In this document: one piece after another, positions 1 through 29,974 of the stretch | Position numbering within the stretch: the first letter of the stretch is position 1 | How the letters are laid out: every line of letters begins with the position of its first letter | Assembly: GCF_031755915.1 (NCBI RefSeq) | Contig: NC_083388.1 | Span: 13,032,501-13,096,500, forward strand | Reading direction: 5' to 3' | DNA: 64,000 nucleotides | DNA from: Ziziphus jujuba | Lineage: Eukaryota > Streptophyta > Magnoliopsida > Rosales > Rhamnaceae | The notes under the pieces: model-generated | Seen by the model: the letters and a program-made list of their open reading frames with translations, nothing else | Databases searched by the model: none | What the model was told of the DNA's origin: nothing | Translations under genes and position numbers: made by a program

Positions 1-19
1 TGGAATGTATGTTGTATAG

Positions 20-18500
<18,481 letters not shown>

Positions 18501-19110
18501 GGTAAAGACCATTGTTTTTTCATTGTTATTATTTTTTTTTAAAATATAATTTGGGGTATAAGATTTGTTGAGTCTGTTAAAAATGCTGGTCAAGAATTAG
18601 TTTGAGAAAGATCGCTATGATGTGTTACGTGGAATTGCTTTAGTATAAAGGAAAAGTTGATCTCCCAACTGTATGAAACAAAACATTAAATTTGTGGTTG
18701 TGGAATGTGTCTTGAGACTCTCATCGTGTCTTTTATTGTGTACTTGTATTCTAGTGGATTGTCAGTGATGACATTGTTTTTTCCTTACCTACCTAAATGC
18801 GTTGGCTTGTGCAGTGAGGTTCCATGGAAGCACCATATTTGTGTTGTGAATTATTCTTCTATGTTAGATGTTTACACTAAGAGGTTGAAGCAACTCAAAT
18901 TTTGAACTATATAGGTTTGCTGCTATAGCCACTAAATATGTAGGAAGCAGACGTTTGTAAGTAGATTCTAGTTTCGTTGTTTGATGTTCTTTTAATGCGA
19001 ATGCCTTTCTTCATCTTATCTCAGCACATAATATTTGTAATACAGTTGCTTGTACATTTTAACAGAGTCGCAGTTATCATTGCTGTGTATCTTGGATGTT
19101 CAGTTGCATT
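18501..19110 (+). other. SMC3: SMC3 3' UTR region
   Basis: The stop codon is followed at once by ggtaaag, a usable donor, and TTGTGCAG ends at 18814. A 3'-UTR intron is therefore possible but not shown. An AATAAT-rich stretch and an A-run at 19112-19130 mark the likely end of the transcribed region or a nearby retroposed tail. The limit given is approximate. Confidence 0.4.
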
Positions 19111-19332
19111 TGAAAAAAAAAAAAAAAAAAAGAAATAATGTGAGCCTGTGTTTAGTCTCTAGACGACTCTGGTGATTAATATGAATGGAGGTTATATTCC
19201 TAATTATATACTTAGACGTTCTTATGGAGTTATGGTGCTGGCTCAAGTATATTTTGTATATTAAGATATGCTTGAGTTTGCATGTTGACTCCATCTAGGC
19301 ATTTTGATGGAAGATTTATTGAATATATATAC

Positions 19333-19477
19333 GTTTTGATATGGTTAAAGATTTATGGAGAAAAACTATGAGGAACGATTATCCATAAGTGCCCATGTAT
19401 ATATATATATATATATACATATATGTTTTGATATGGTTAAAGATTTATGGAGAGAAACTATGAGGAACAATTATCCA
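19333..19477 (+). repeat. 53-bp direct repeat around a (TA)n tract
   Basis: The copies 19333-19385 and 19425-19477 begin gttttgatatggttaaag and end ttatcca, with two or three differences. Between them is a (TA)n microsatellite. Confidence 0.9.
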
Positions 19478-19479
19478 AA

Positions 19480-20559
19480 ATAATGTAAATTTAATAATTG
19501 TAAATATTGTCTTTCATAGTTTTCCTCCATAAGCTTCGTACCATCTTATTTTTGTATATATATTTATATAGTCAGTTTCAAATAAAATTTATTTTATTTT
19601 ATTAAAGTAATATATGTTTTTGTTAATTATTAGATTACATCAAATGTTGAAATTTAAAATTTAAAAATTGATCAAATACATATTTAATGATATATTAAAT
19701 TTTTATTTAAAAAAAGTTTAATTCTATAATGAATCGGTGATTAATAAATGTAAGTTTAAATGTCAATTTTTGATACGGTTTAAGTAATGGTAAGTGAAGA
19801 TTTCATATTAATCCCCATGTTAATGATATCATTTGTCTGATTACATATATATATATATATATATATATTACATTTAACATTTTTTAAATTTCAAAAAATT
19901 GCATTTTAGTTTTAAACCGTTTAGCGTTAATGGTAGAGGGGTAAATGAGTCAAATATTAAAATAATTTACCATGTTCGATGGGGATTGTTTATAAATGCT
20001 CAAGCTTAGTTGGTTCGGCTTGGCTCGACTTATAATATAAAACTTGAAAAAAACTTGAACATTTTATTTCCTTAAAACGTTAATAATTAATAAATTTTAC
20101 TTTTCTATTAATTTACTCTAAAATTAATTTATTTTTAAAAAATTATAAGTATAAAATATTATTTATGCATAATAAATATTAAACATGCTTACATTTATAA
20201 TATAATTTATATATTAATGTATATAAATAACAAATTTGAACTATTTTCAATTTGATTTATTATTCAATATTAGTTCACAAGGTTCATTTCTTCCTCGAGA
20301 TTAGCATTTTTTTTTTTTTTTTTTACAAGTCGAGTTCGAATAAACTAAAATCGAGTCGATCAAGTTACTTGAGCCTATTTATACCCCTAATTAATGGAAA
20401 CTGTTAATCTATTTTTTAACACTAAATCTTTTTTTTTTCCTTAATTTTTTAAAATTTTTATTATTATAATATATCTTTCTTTGGACCAAAATTTGGCTCA
20501 AGTCATATTCAATTTGTGGTTCCCCATTTAGCTCGTTGTTCCTCCTAATTTCCCAAGTA
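19480..20559. other. AT-rich intergenic sequence, no gene
   Basis: Very AT-rich, with a (TA)n tract at 19845-19868 and a T-run at 20308-20324. No supported coding sequence or element ends. Confidence 0.6.
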
Positions 20560-21480
20560 TTTAAGAGCTTGTTAATTTATTTGTTACGATCAAGTTGAAA
20601 TTTAGAAGCAATCAAAGGAGATCAAAGGAGAATAAATTACTGAAGATTGAGTTGAAAAAGAAGGATAAGAAATATGTGGAGTTTGAAAATTTAAAAAAAA
20701 AAAAAAAAACTTATCCTTGAAGAATGTTGAAAAATTTGTAAATTTAGAAATTCAAAAGTGATGAGTTGAAAATTCTGGAGACCTTCAAAGTTGAGCTTGA
20801 ATCTAACTTGGAGACATTGAAGATTAGTTTGCTTGAAGCGAAATTGGTGATGGATGAGATGAAAAAGAAAGAAATTTTTGATATCACGGAGCTTGATGAA
20901 TTAAAGAAAGCCATACATAAAAGTTAGTTACTGGTACGACAAGGCAGAGCAACTTGTTGAGTATTAGAAAAGGTTCTAGTGATAAAAGAGGGATGGGTTT
21001 TGTTGATGAAGTTTCTTCTGCTTCTAGTTCCAAGACAGTGTTCCCATTGTTTCCAGTACATGTGAGAAAGTCGTAGAAAAGTAGAAAAGGTAAAAAACCA
21101 AGTGAAAGATCTTCTTGAAAGCGAAACTCATGCTGATGGGCTAGAAAAGAAGAAGATTTTTTGCAGAGCTCAAGTGAAGAAAAAATGTCTTAAGAGTAAC
21201 AGCCCTTCATAGCCATAGATTTCCTTCGATACAAAAATATCTTTCTATTTATCATCTTCCTATATCCAGTTTTATTCTTGTTTGTCATCATTGTGGAATG
21301 AAAGGTCACAATAGGTGCGGATGTTTTGACTTGAGGAGGTTAAATACGTCAAGACAAATTTTAAAGTGTAAATCAACATGGTGGTGTAGGTTTAGATGGT
21401 TTTGTGAGGAATTATAAAAGTTCTTCAAGTGGTTACTAATAGTTTAAGGCTTTTTTCAAGGTTCAAGACTTTATCAAAGT
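20560..21480 (+). pseudogene. Retrotransposon gag relic, probably Ty1/copia
   Basis: Broken coding sequence in which lysine- and glutamate-rich pieces resemble the coiled-coil part of plant copia gag. The piece SSDKRGMGFVDEVSSASSSKTVFP (about 20960-21045, given as it reads) is typical of the segment before the zinc knuckle. A clear CX2CX4HX4C knuckle, CHHCGMKGHNRCGC, is at 21283-21324. Stops interrupt every frame. No protease, integrase, RT or LTR can be tied to it, so this is only a fragment. The family assignment rests on the pre-knuckle wording and the knuckle and could be wrong. Confidence 0.5.
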
Positions 21481-21489
21481 TCAAGGCAC

Positions 21490-22390
21490 ATGTTCAAGAG
21501 GAATGAAAAAACAAGAAGAAAAGAGATGAAGAGGAGGAAAATGTTGGCTGCAAGGTAGGGGGAGTGAGGACCACATAAACCGAATGAAGAAGGAAGGAGG
21601 CAAATGATGTTTTTAATCCCTCTTTGCCATGTTGTATTGCTTATTAGTTTGTATGTGTTTGTACATGCTCGATATTGTGTTGATAATTTCTCAGCTATTG
21701 AGGGTTACTTTTTATGGATAATATCATGAGATAAGTGAGATTCGGTGTTACTACACTGTTTTTCTTGTTTGTCATGGTTTAGGTTTTGCAAGAAATAATA
21801 TATAGTCATATTCATTTGTTCTATAAACTTTTTGAAAATTTCTAGAATAATTTTCGTACATGCATGTAAGATGTCATTACTATTTTCTAAATTATTGAAA
21901 TTTTCATTGTTTGGTTATTTGGTTGAGACAATTTTAAAGTGTTGGATATTTCATTTACTAGGATCTAGAAGTTATGGTATATAAGGCAACTCCTTATTAA
22001 ATAAGGCTTTTCAAATGAGAATTTAGCCATTACATTTACAATGTTAATATGTATTTTTGAGGTATGAGAAAATAATAAAGAAGTTTTTTTTTTTTTTTGG
22101 GGTTATTTTTGAGTTCCAAATTAACTTTACATATAGTCTGATAAAACTAATTTTACTAACTTGCCTTATTTTCTTCCTTTTTTTATTGAATTAGGGTTAG
22201 GTTTTCCTATTTAATTTGTATAGAGAGCTTAAAATTAGTCATGGAGACATGTCACCTTCAATTCATGACATGCTCTTTAATTACCAACAAAAGCCAAAGC
22301 TTTTGCTTCATGAACTCAACACTCTCTCTTTCCATGCTAAAATGAAACCGCACCTTAAAATTACCATCTTCTGAAAAGTGGAAAAGAAAA
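21490..22390. other. Intergenic, no gene seen
   Basis: AT-rich sequence with a T-run at 22086-22098. No ORF with recognisable content and no element ends. Confidence 0.5.
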
Positions 22391-22399
22391 AAAAAAAAA

Positions 22400-22890
22400 A
22401 ATCCTAATTCTTGCAAAAAAGCCACGCGCATTCCACCAATCTCCATTTTTTTTTCTTTTCCATTGATTTTTGTGTTCAAAACCTTTTATTGGTATTCTTA
22501 CACTCTTGCTCATGAAAGCCCTCACTTTTTTCTACCCTTTTTCCCCTCTAAATCAAATTCACACCACTCTGGTGGATGAAAAAGTAAAAATAAAAATATA
22601 AATAAAGAATTATCCACTTCAATTGTTTTTGTCATTGAGAGCAGCTATTGTTAGGCATAAAACATCATAATTATTGCGAAAAAGCCACGGGCATTTGTCT
22701 GATCACCAATTTTTTTTCATTGGTTTCTGAGCTAAAAATGTGTTCTTATACTCTTGCTCATGAAGGCCCTCACCTTCTTCTGCCATTTTTCCCACTTAAG
22801 TCAAACTCAAAGAATTATCCACTTCTTTCTCTCTCTCTCTCCCCCTTGTGACTAAAAGTAGCTACTGTTAGACATAAATATCTATGATTT
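22400..22890 (+). repeat. Two diverged tandem copies of a ~250-bp unit
   Basis: Unit A (about 22400-22655) and unit B (about 22660-22890) share in order: gcaaaaaagccac/gcgaaaaagccac, a T-rich stretch, cttacactcttgctcatgaa (second copy cttatactcttgctcatgaa), ccctcac, aattatccacttc, and agcagctattgttaggcata/agtagctactgttagacata. Similarity is obvious but imperfect. No coding potential. Confidence 0.75.
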
Positions 22891-23165
22891 TATGCTATTT
22901 TATTTGCTAAGTTGTACTTAATTGTTATAAGAAGTTATTAATTGTGTTTTTTTTTTCAAATTTTAGAAGAAAAATAAGGAATTTGGTAGAAATAACTCCA
23001 AATTTAAATTTTTTGCATTTAAAAATGATGGGAATTAAGATTTTAGCTCAATTAGAACATGCATTAGAAAAATTCTATAAGAATTCTCACAAGATACCAA
23101 AAAAATTCTTTGAAGATTCCATAAAAATTTGATTGAAAATTTCATAGCGGAAGTAGAATGGCATA
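22885..23165 (+). repeat. Dispersed relative of the 54-kb inverted repeat centre
   Basis: The order of words (atgatgggaa, tagctcaa, catta, aaaaattc, gaagattccataaa, aatttcat, ggaagtagaatggcatatgaatcctca) parallels 54675-54810, the loop and inner right arm of the inverted repeat at 53826-55441. It is more diverged, and the outer arm is missing. Confidence 0.65.
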
Positions 23166-24074
23166 TGAATCCTCATGATTTAATGATTCTAAGAGCATCT
23201 ATAATCACTCTATCTATTATTAACGTTTCATTGCCACATCAAACAAACACATAACCATTTAAAAATAAATCTCTCCAATGGGTTTGCATAGAGTATATCC
23301 AGTGAAATGTCTATTGGTTCTATTCATCTAAAAAAATCTTTGCCACATCATATCGATAGCATTTAAAAAAAAAATCCATTTTCCAGTGGTGATATCAAGA
23401 GGTTTGTTAAGGTGAGATCAGTGATGAAAATATTGATATTTACATAAATGTTGAGAGTAGAATTTTATGGAAATATCGATAGAAATATCGATATTGATGG
23501 AAATGTCGACAAAATTATGGAAATTATAAATATTTAATTTAGAATACAGATTTTTACATATGAGATATTTAATACAGTAAAATAATATAAAAAATATAAT
23601 ATTTAGAATACAAGGATAGTAATATAGTCCATAAACATTAAAAATTATTATAAGTAAAGAAAATATAATATTTGTTATCACCAAAATATAGAAAATTTAA
23701 TAAATAATATTAAGATACATAAAATTATCAAACATAATTCATAATACAAAATTAATATCAAAAAGAGTATTAAAAAAAGAATATGTAAAAATTCCCTCCC
23801 AGTAATTTTTTTTAAAATTTTATTTCTTTAATTTAACAAGCTTCAATTCAAAACCCTACGAAAACAAAGAATCAAATTGGTTGCCACAAAAGCAAATATA
23901 GAATCCCATGTGGCCCATGTGGTTGAGGAGAGAGAGCTGAGAACAAAGGAGAGAAAAAATATCTCCCACACAAAATTAATTAGGGTTTTTTTTTTTTCTT
24001 TTTCACATTTTGACTTTCTTTTTTTCTTTTTTTTTTCTTTTTCACGTTTTCAAAGAAAAGGAAAGGTCCCGAAC

Positions 24075-24123
<49 letters not shown>

Positions 24124-24717
24124 CTTGTTGAAACTTGAAAAGACTTGTGTGGTTGAGGAGAGGGAGAAAAAGGACGGGTGTTTTGGTTCAAAGTTTGATT
24201 TGGTCTCTGGATTCAAACCTCTGCTTCTAGAATCTAGATTTTCATTTTTGTTAATCCAGGACCGATTGCACCCCACTTGAAAACCCACTTGATTTTGGCG
24301 ACATTCCATGAAATTTCATCGGCTTTCCACTGATTTCGGCTACATCTCGGCGACTTCTTCAGACAACGAAGACTTTGAACGGCACCAGTGACTTTCTGAT
24401 GACATTACTGATAGAAACTTCTTCCCCCTCTATCGTTGTCGGTGGCCAGCGATACTCGATGTTGTCAGCGATATCTCGATGACATCTTCGATTTTTCTTC
24501 TTTGGGTGAGATGACAATAAAAAAAAGTGAAATAGAAGTTGTCTAACAAGTCCTCTATTTGTGGAAGGTATATTAGTGTGAGTTATAAATTCAGTCTTTT
24601 CTTTTTTCTCTCTCCTCTTATCTCCCCTCCCAGCATGCCAATTTCTTTCATTTAAAATTCTAAATATGATCCATTCGAGAATAATTTAAATAACATTGTC
24701 TATTGATAGATACTATA
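23166..24717. other. Intergenic, low-complexity tracts, no gene
   Basis: Contains an atcgat-rich patch (23470-23515), T-rich runs (23985-24045), a (GA)20 microsatellite at 24079-24118 and a patch of tcggcgac/gatgacat words (24320-24490). A 109-residue minus-strand frame crosses the GA repeat and reads as serine/leucine runs, which is not convincing coding. Confidence 0.5.
24079..24118 (+). repeat. (GA)20 microsatellite
   Basis: Forty bases of perfect GA dinucleotide repeat. Confidence 0.95.
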
Positions 24718-25276
24718 TGTAACAGCCTAGTCCACCCGTATGCGATATTGTCTGCTTTTGCCCGGTCCGCATGGTTTTGAAAGGCCTCGCATGAGTTAGG
24801 GGTCCCACCCACTCAACAACATGGGATATTGTCCTCTTTGGCTTGGCTCACCACAACCTTAAGGTTTTACGTTCCTACATGGGAAGATCTCGCAAGGAAA
24901 AGGTATCCACACCCTCTTATAAGGCATGATTCGTTCCCCTTTCCAACCGATGTGGGATCTCAAAATCCACCTCCCTTGGGGTCCAGCGTCCTTGCTGGCA
25001 CACCGATCTGGGTTTGGCTCTGATACCAACTGTAACAACCTAGTCTACCCGTATGCGATATTGTCTGCTTTAGGCTCGGTCCGCACAGTTTTAAAAGGCT
25101 TCGTACGAGTTAGGGGTCCCACCCACTCAACAAGTTAGGATATTGTCCTCTTTTGCTTGGCTCACCATAACCTCAAGGTTTTACATTCCCACATGGGAAG
25201 GCCTCGCAAGAGAAATATATCCACGCCCTCTTATAAGGCATGTTTCGTTCTTCTTTCCAACCAACATGGGATATCA
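24718..25276 (-). mobile_element. Complete TRIM (terminal-repeat retrotransposon in miniature)
   Basis: Two direct LTRs, 24718-24962 and 25031-25276, each about 245 bp, flank only 68 bp. On the minus strand the LTR starts TGAGATCCCA (second copy TGATATCCCA) and ends GTTACA. Right after the upstream LTR is tggtatcagagcc (plus 25016-25028), the Met-tRNA primer-binding site. Just before the downstream LTR is the purine tract aagggaggtgga (plus 24966-24977). Both outer flanks carry tactata (24711-24717 and 25277-25283). The element has no coding sequence and would depend on proteins from another retrotransposon. The LTRs differ at a number of sites, so the insertion is not very recent. Confidence 0.9.
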
Positions 25277-25283
25277 TACTATA

Positions 25284-25977
25284 CCACCTAAGTTTGAACA
25301 CTTTCAGAACTCTTTTCAAATCTCTTACCTCATAAGTTTCAATGAACAGAACTACTGTAGATGCTCTTACAAGCTTTATCAAGCTGATGTGGAAAAAAAA
25401 AATAATAGACATTGTTCGAATGACCTTCTACTTTTAGAGAGTTTGTTAGACAGTTTGACTTAACAATGAATTTATTTTTATTGAAAGAAAAACAATTTTT
25501 TTCTTCTTCCTCTTATAAATTTATAGATGGAAACCATGCCTTCTTGTTTCATATATTTTTTTTAATCCCTTTTTTAAACCTATGGATGATCTATGGTTTC
25601 CAGAAAACTTTGTAGGAGACAAAAAGAGATTGAACAAATTTTTTTAAAAAAGGGTTTTTTCCAAATTTTTTTTTCTTTTGTTCTTTTCGTCTAATCCCAA
25701 TCTGCAAATATGACAAGCAACATGTTGCTGGGGCTGGCGATGACAATGAGGATGGAACGACAATTAATTTTTGGGATTTGGTTTTTGATAGGCTTGGATA
25801 ATTTGTAATTAGGTTTGAATTGAAATCTAAAAGAGGAATCAAACAAAAATATTAGGAGGTTTTCGATTAGAATCTAATCAATCACTACTTCTTTAATAGT
25901 TATTTTCTGGCTCTTTCTAATTACTCTAATTTTCATCCTACGCTCTGCCCCATCGCTTAGCTGCTAATCAAGATGAC
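25284..25977. other. Intergenic, no gene seen
   Basis: AT-rich, with no convincing frame. The minus-strand 83-residue frame at 25591-25842 has no recognisable content. Confidence 0.5.
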
Positions 25978-25982
25978 CAAAA

Positions 25983-26978
25983 TGTTGAAAATGTGGTAAT
26001 CTTGCCACCTTGTGCAAACCAAAATCCACAAAGGTTTGCACCAACTTTCTTTCTTTAAAAAAAATATTTTGTGAATGAACTAATGCAATATTTATGTCTA
26101 TATTTTATATTCCTTTCAATGTCTTTTGAATGCCTAGGTTTTATTAGATTTAGCTTAGGAATTGTTTCTTTGTTGGGTATTGATTTTATTTTGTAAAATG
26201 GCCATGTGTTGGAAACAGTGTTTCCAGCAATATAGGTCTATTGCTGGGACTGGCGTTCTCTGAGATTTTAGAACAAGATTATGATTTTTAGATATGTTGT
26301 AATAGATATGTAAAAAAAAATATAGAAAAAAGAATGACTCAAAAAGGTCTTAGGAAGGCCAAGATATGAAGGTTGCAAGTTGGCATAACTGCTGAGATTT
26401 CCAGCAGTTATGGCCCACGGGTTTGAGATGAATTGGAGGCCTTACCCAATTATTTTGGACTTGGTCTTCTCTAGATTTCATCCTTGATATTTAAACATGT
26501 CACATGCCAAAATTCAAGCAATTTGGATGAAGATATCCCAGCCTTCGATTTGGTCAAAGTAGTAGTACAGGATTAGGTGGAGACAATTTTTTTTTAAATT
26601 CAAATCTGAACAACCCTTGTCATAATTATGCACTCATATGTGAGCTGGTGGTTGAACGGTTATGTATCATAATTTTTCATTTGGTCCCACACACACCTTA
26701 CATGTATGAGACAAGTTTTGTATCTATATATGTAACAAATGAATGAAAAGAAAAATGTATTAGTGTGGCCTATTCTAACATCTTCTCTTCTGCTTCATCT
26801 TCTTCTTCTTCCTTCAAAACCAAAACCATAACAATCCTAAATATCACCATACCAAAAACAAACACGAAAATCACCTATACATCAAACAGAAAACCAGATT
26901 AAAGGTTGTGCACAAGTCTAACACCTTGTGTACAACACTCTTGGCCAAGTAAACCCAAAACCACACCAAACTCCAACA
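25983..26978 (+). mobile_element. Solo LTR of a diverged Ty1/copia relative
   Basis: 996 bp starting tgttgaaaatgtggtaatc and ending ccaaactccaaca. Both ends and the length match the 998-1013 bp LTRs of the copia pair at 43-53 kb (start tgttgaaatgtggtgatc, end ccaaattccatca). The central word tttccagcaa is also shared. It is flanked by the 5-bp duplication caaaa (25978-25982, 26979-26983). No PBS or internal sequence follows, so it is a recombined solo LTR. Confidence 0.85.
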
Positions 26979-27318
26979 CAAAAAGCCATACATATATGTA
27001 TATATATGTATATCTATATATCTATATATGTGTACATTTATCAACATATCTAATTAATTAATTATTTTTCTTTTGATCAATTGAATCTCTCTGGATATAC
27101 TTTTGTGGGTGCATATATAAGTCATCCACTAGGAGAACAAGAAGATTACTAGTTTGATATTAATTACATATCATCTTCCTCCTCTGAAATTCCCAATCTC
27201 CATCTTTTTCCAATTTTATTCTTAGAAAAAAGTAATTGTTTTTCATTTTTCCTTTCCATGCTTGAATTTCATTTTCTTTGCTAATTTTGTTTCCCTGTTA
27301 AATAAAATTCTAATTGTT

Positions 27319-28102
27319 TGATACGAACCTAGGACGACCTGCTCCTAAACCCGTATTATATTAGCCCGGATCTCAATTAAGTTTAAGTTCTAATGGAATG
27401 GACCTCAACCCCTAACCAACCTGTGGTTAAAAACCTTGGTATAATGTAGACGCCACAATAGGGGATGGAAAACCTATTGATAAGTCAAGCTAAAACAACC
27501 AATTCTCTAATGGTGTTTTAGGTGTTCTCAAAGAACAAAGAGATAATTAATCTCACAAGTATTTTTTTAATCAAATCAAAGTTAATTCTTATTGATAAAT
27601 AAGCCTTTAAATAGGCTAAAAATCCATGAAATAAAACCCTAGAACATAAAGAAAACCGGCCACCACACATAAAGAAACCTAGTTGGCTGAAACTATACTT
27701 CCTTTCCTAATCTAAGTTTGATTAATTAATTCCTTTATATTAAATTAAGAATTAATTAACTTACAATGGAAAGAATAAAATAAAAACCTTCCTAAAGTTA
27801 TTTGTCCAGAAAATAAATAAATAAAAGCCAAAAAGTAATGGTAGTTTCCTAAAACAAAAAGTAAAAACAAATTAGGAAACTAAAAATGCTAGCCTTTTGG
27901 TCAAGTTGACTTTGATCAATCTTTGACCTCTTTGAGCTTCAAATCAGCTTCTAGATGCTTTTTAGGATGCCAAATAAGCTGAATATGAAGTCCCACACGT
28001 TGCCCATGCTTGGAAAAATAAGAAAAGGCTAATACAGTAAAATACAGTAAAGCCAGCAAGCAATACAGCAAATTCGGCCAAATTGTTGATGCTGTCCATA
28101 CA
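27319..28102 (-). mobile_element. Ty3/gypsy LTR, minus strand (LTR1)
   Basis: On the minus strand it starts TGTATGGACAGC after the purine tract aagaaggg, and ends GGTTCGTATCA at 27319. About 784 bp. It is the outermost LTR of the minus-strand gypsy remains, and very similar to 28470-29252. Confidence 0.85.
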
Positions 28103-28469
28103 AGCCCTTCTTGATTGCATTTGAGGCTGCTTTAACTTGATTCCATGAACTATTAGGCATATTTATTGAACCCATAAAGCAGTGGAACCATTTCATGCTT
28201 CCCGGACTCCAAAAATGTACCAAAACTGTCACCCGGGTCCGTATCGGCTTCCACCACTTGGATGCTTAGAATAGGCTTTGTATCTTCAAGTATGGACAAG
28301 CTCTATTGAGATTGATTACCCCCTGTATAAATACTCCCAGGTTGTCCTTAAATCTCTTAATTTGAGCTCTTGTGATTGGCCTAGTCTTAATCCGTGTCGA
28401 GTCAGCACCCCAGCGGGTTATCGGTGGAGCAGGCTTGGGCGGAATCACATCATTGTTCAAGAGGGGTTT
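28103..28469 (-). pseudogene. Gypsy pol C-terminal tail, duplicated copy
   Basis: Minus-strand frame with RPITRAQIKRFKDNLGVFI, the tail that follows integrase in this family. It runs to the start of LTR1 on one side and abuts the end of LTR2 at 28470 on the other, with no PBS, gag, RT or integrase between. So LTR2-tail-LTR1 is a deletion or recombination product, not a functional gene. Confidence 0.8.
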
Positions 28470-29252
28470 TGATACGAACCTAGGACGACCTGCTCCTAAA
28501 CCCGTATTATATTAGCTCGGATCTTAATTAAGTTCAAGTTCTAATGGAATGGACCTCAACCCCTAACCAACCTGTGGTTAGAAATCTGGGTATAATGTAG
28601 ACGCCACAATAGGGGATGGAAAACCTATTGATAAGTCAAGCTAAAACAACCAATTCTCTAATGGTGTTTTAGGTGTTCTCAAAGAACAAAGAGATAATTA
28701 ATCTCATAAGTATTTTCTTAAACAAATCAAAGTTGTATTCTTATTGAAAAATAAGCCTTTAAATAGGCTTTGAAAGAAACAAAATAAACCCTAAAAACCC
28801 TAGGAAAAATCGGCCACACAAGGAAGAATTCTAGCTTGGTCGAACCTTTCCTTTTCCTAACCTAATTAATTAATTCCCTTATTTTCAATTAGGATAATTA
28901 ATTTACAAACCCAATAATAAATAAAAACTTTCCTAAACTTATTTGTTCAATAAGTAAATAAATACAAATCCAAAATTAAAGAGAGTTTCCTAAAACAAAA
29001 AGTAAAAACAAATTAGGAAACTAAATATGGTAATTTTCGGCCATGATGGTAATGACCCTTCTTTGACCTAATTGGACTCCAAATCAGCTTCAATAGTCTT
29101 TGTGGAATGCCAAATAAGCTTATTGTGAAATTCCTCACGTCACGTTGCCCTTGCTTGGAAGTATGAGAAAAAGGCTAATACAGTAAAATACAGTAAAGCC
29201 AGCAAGGAATACAGCAAATTCGGCCTTTTCTTCCCCTTGTGCGCAAACCACC
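28470..29252 (-). mobile_element. Ty3/gypsy LTR, minus strand (LTR2)
   Basis: Ends tgatacgaacctagg in plus reading, like LTR1, and extends about 783 bp to a start near the word ggtggtttgcgca on the minus strand. It is a tandem duplicate of 27319-28102 with a period of 1,151 bp. Confidence 0.8.
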
Positions 29253-29790
29253 ATGTTGTTCGGCTTTGAAGCTGCTTTGGCTGGTTTATATGACTCATCC
29301 ACCATATGAATTGAACCCATAAGAATGGGGATCCAATTCATACAACCCGACCTCCATCTTGGCACTAAAAACATCACCCGGGCCCGTTTTGGCTTCTATT
29401 GCTTGTATGAGTAAAATAGGCCTTGGTTCTTTAGATGTGGGCAACTCCTCTTGACTATGACTTATTCCTTGTATAAAGACAGCAAGATTTTCCTTGAACT
29501 TCTTGGCTTGGGCTCTAGTGATCGGCCCCACCTTCATCTGTATGGGATCAGCACCCCAGCTGGTTGTCGGTTGAACGGTCTTGGGTAGATTCGCATCATT
29601 CCCCTCCTCTTGAAAAGGATTTGCCCTTAAATCAAAGTCATCACCTGCAGCAAAAGGAGACAAATCAGCAACATTGAAGGTAGCACTAACATTATACTCA
29701 CCCGGTAGATCAAGTTTGTAGGCATTGTCGTTTATCCTCTCCAAAATTTGAAAAGGTCCATCACTCCTCGGCATGAGTTTTGATTTCCTT
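29253..29790 (-). pseudogene. Gypsy pol C-terminal tail after integrase
   Basis: A minus-strand frame of about 160 residues starts at RSDGPFQILERINDNAYKLD and passes LPGEYNVSATFNVADLSPF, the typical segment after the integrase core in plant Ty3/gypsy chromoviruses. It ends with GPITRAQAKKFKENLAVFI and a tail running to the LTR. The wording is closest to what I know from CRM-like chromoviruses; a phylogeny would be needed to settle the clade. A frame break separates it from integrase (29775-29975). Confidence 0.85.
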
Positions 29791-29974
29791 TGTTCGGGAA
29801 ATCTTTATTTCCTCAAATGTAGCCACACCCAATCTCCAGGTTCAAAGACCATGGGTTTTCAGCCTTCATTAGCCACCTTTGCATATTGCTCGGTCCTCCT
29901 CTCGATATTTGCCTTTGTTTTCTCATGAATCTGTTTTACAAAATCAGCTTTTTTTTCCATCTAGATTAGCACGC

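Noticed and set aside
23980..24309. 109-residue minus-strand frame
   Set aside because: Created by the (GA)20 microsatellite and T-runs; serine/leucine and lysine runs only.
24718..25276. Cassandra-type TRIM with 5S rRNA sequence
   Set aside because: I looked for 5S rRNA-like promoter words in the LTRs and saw none.
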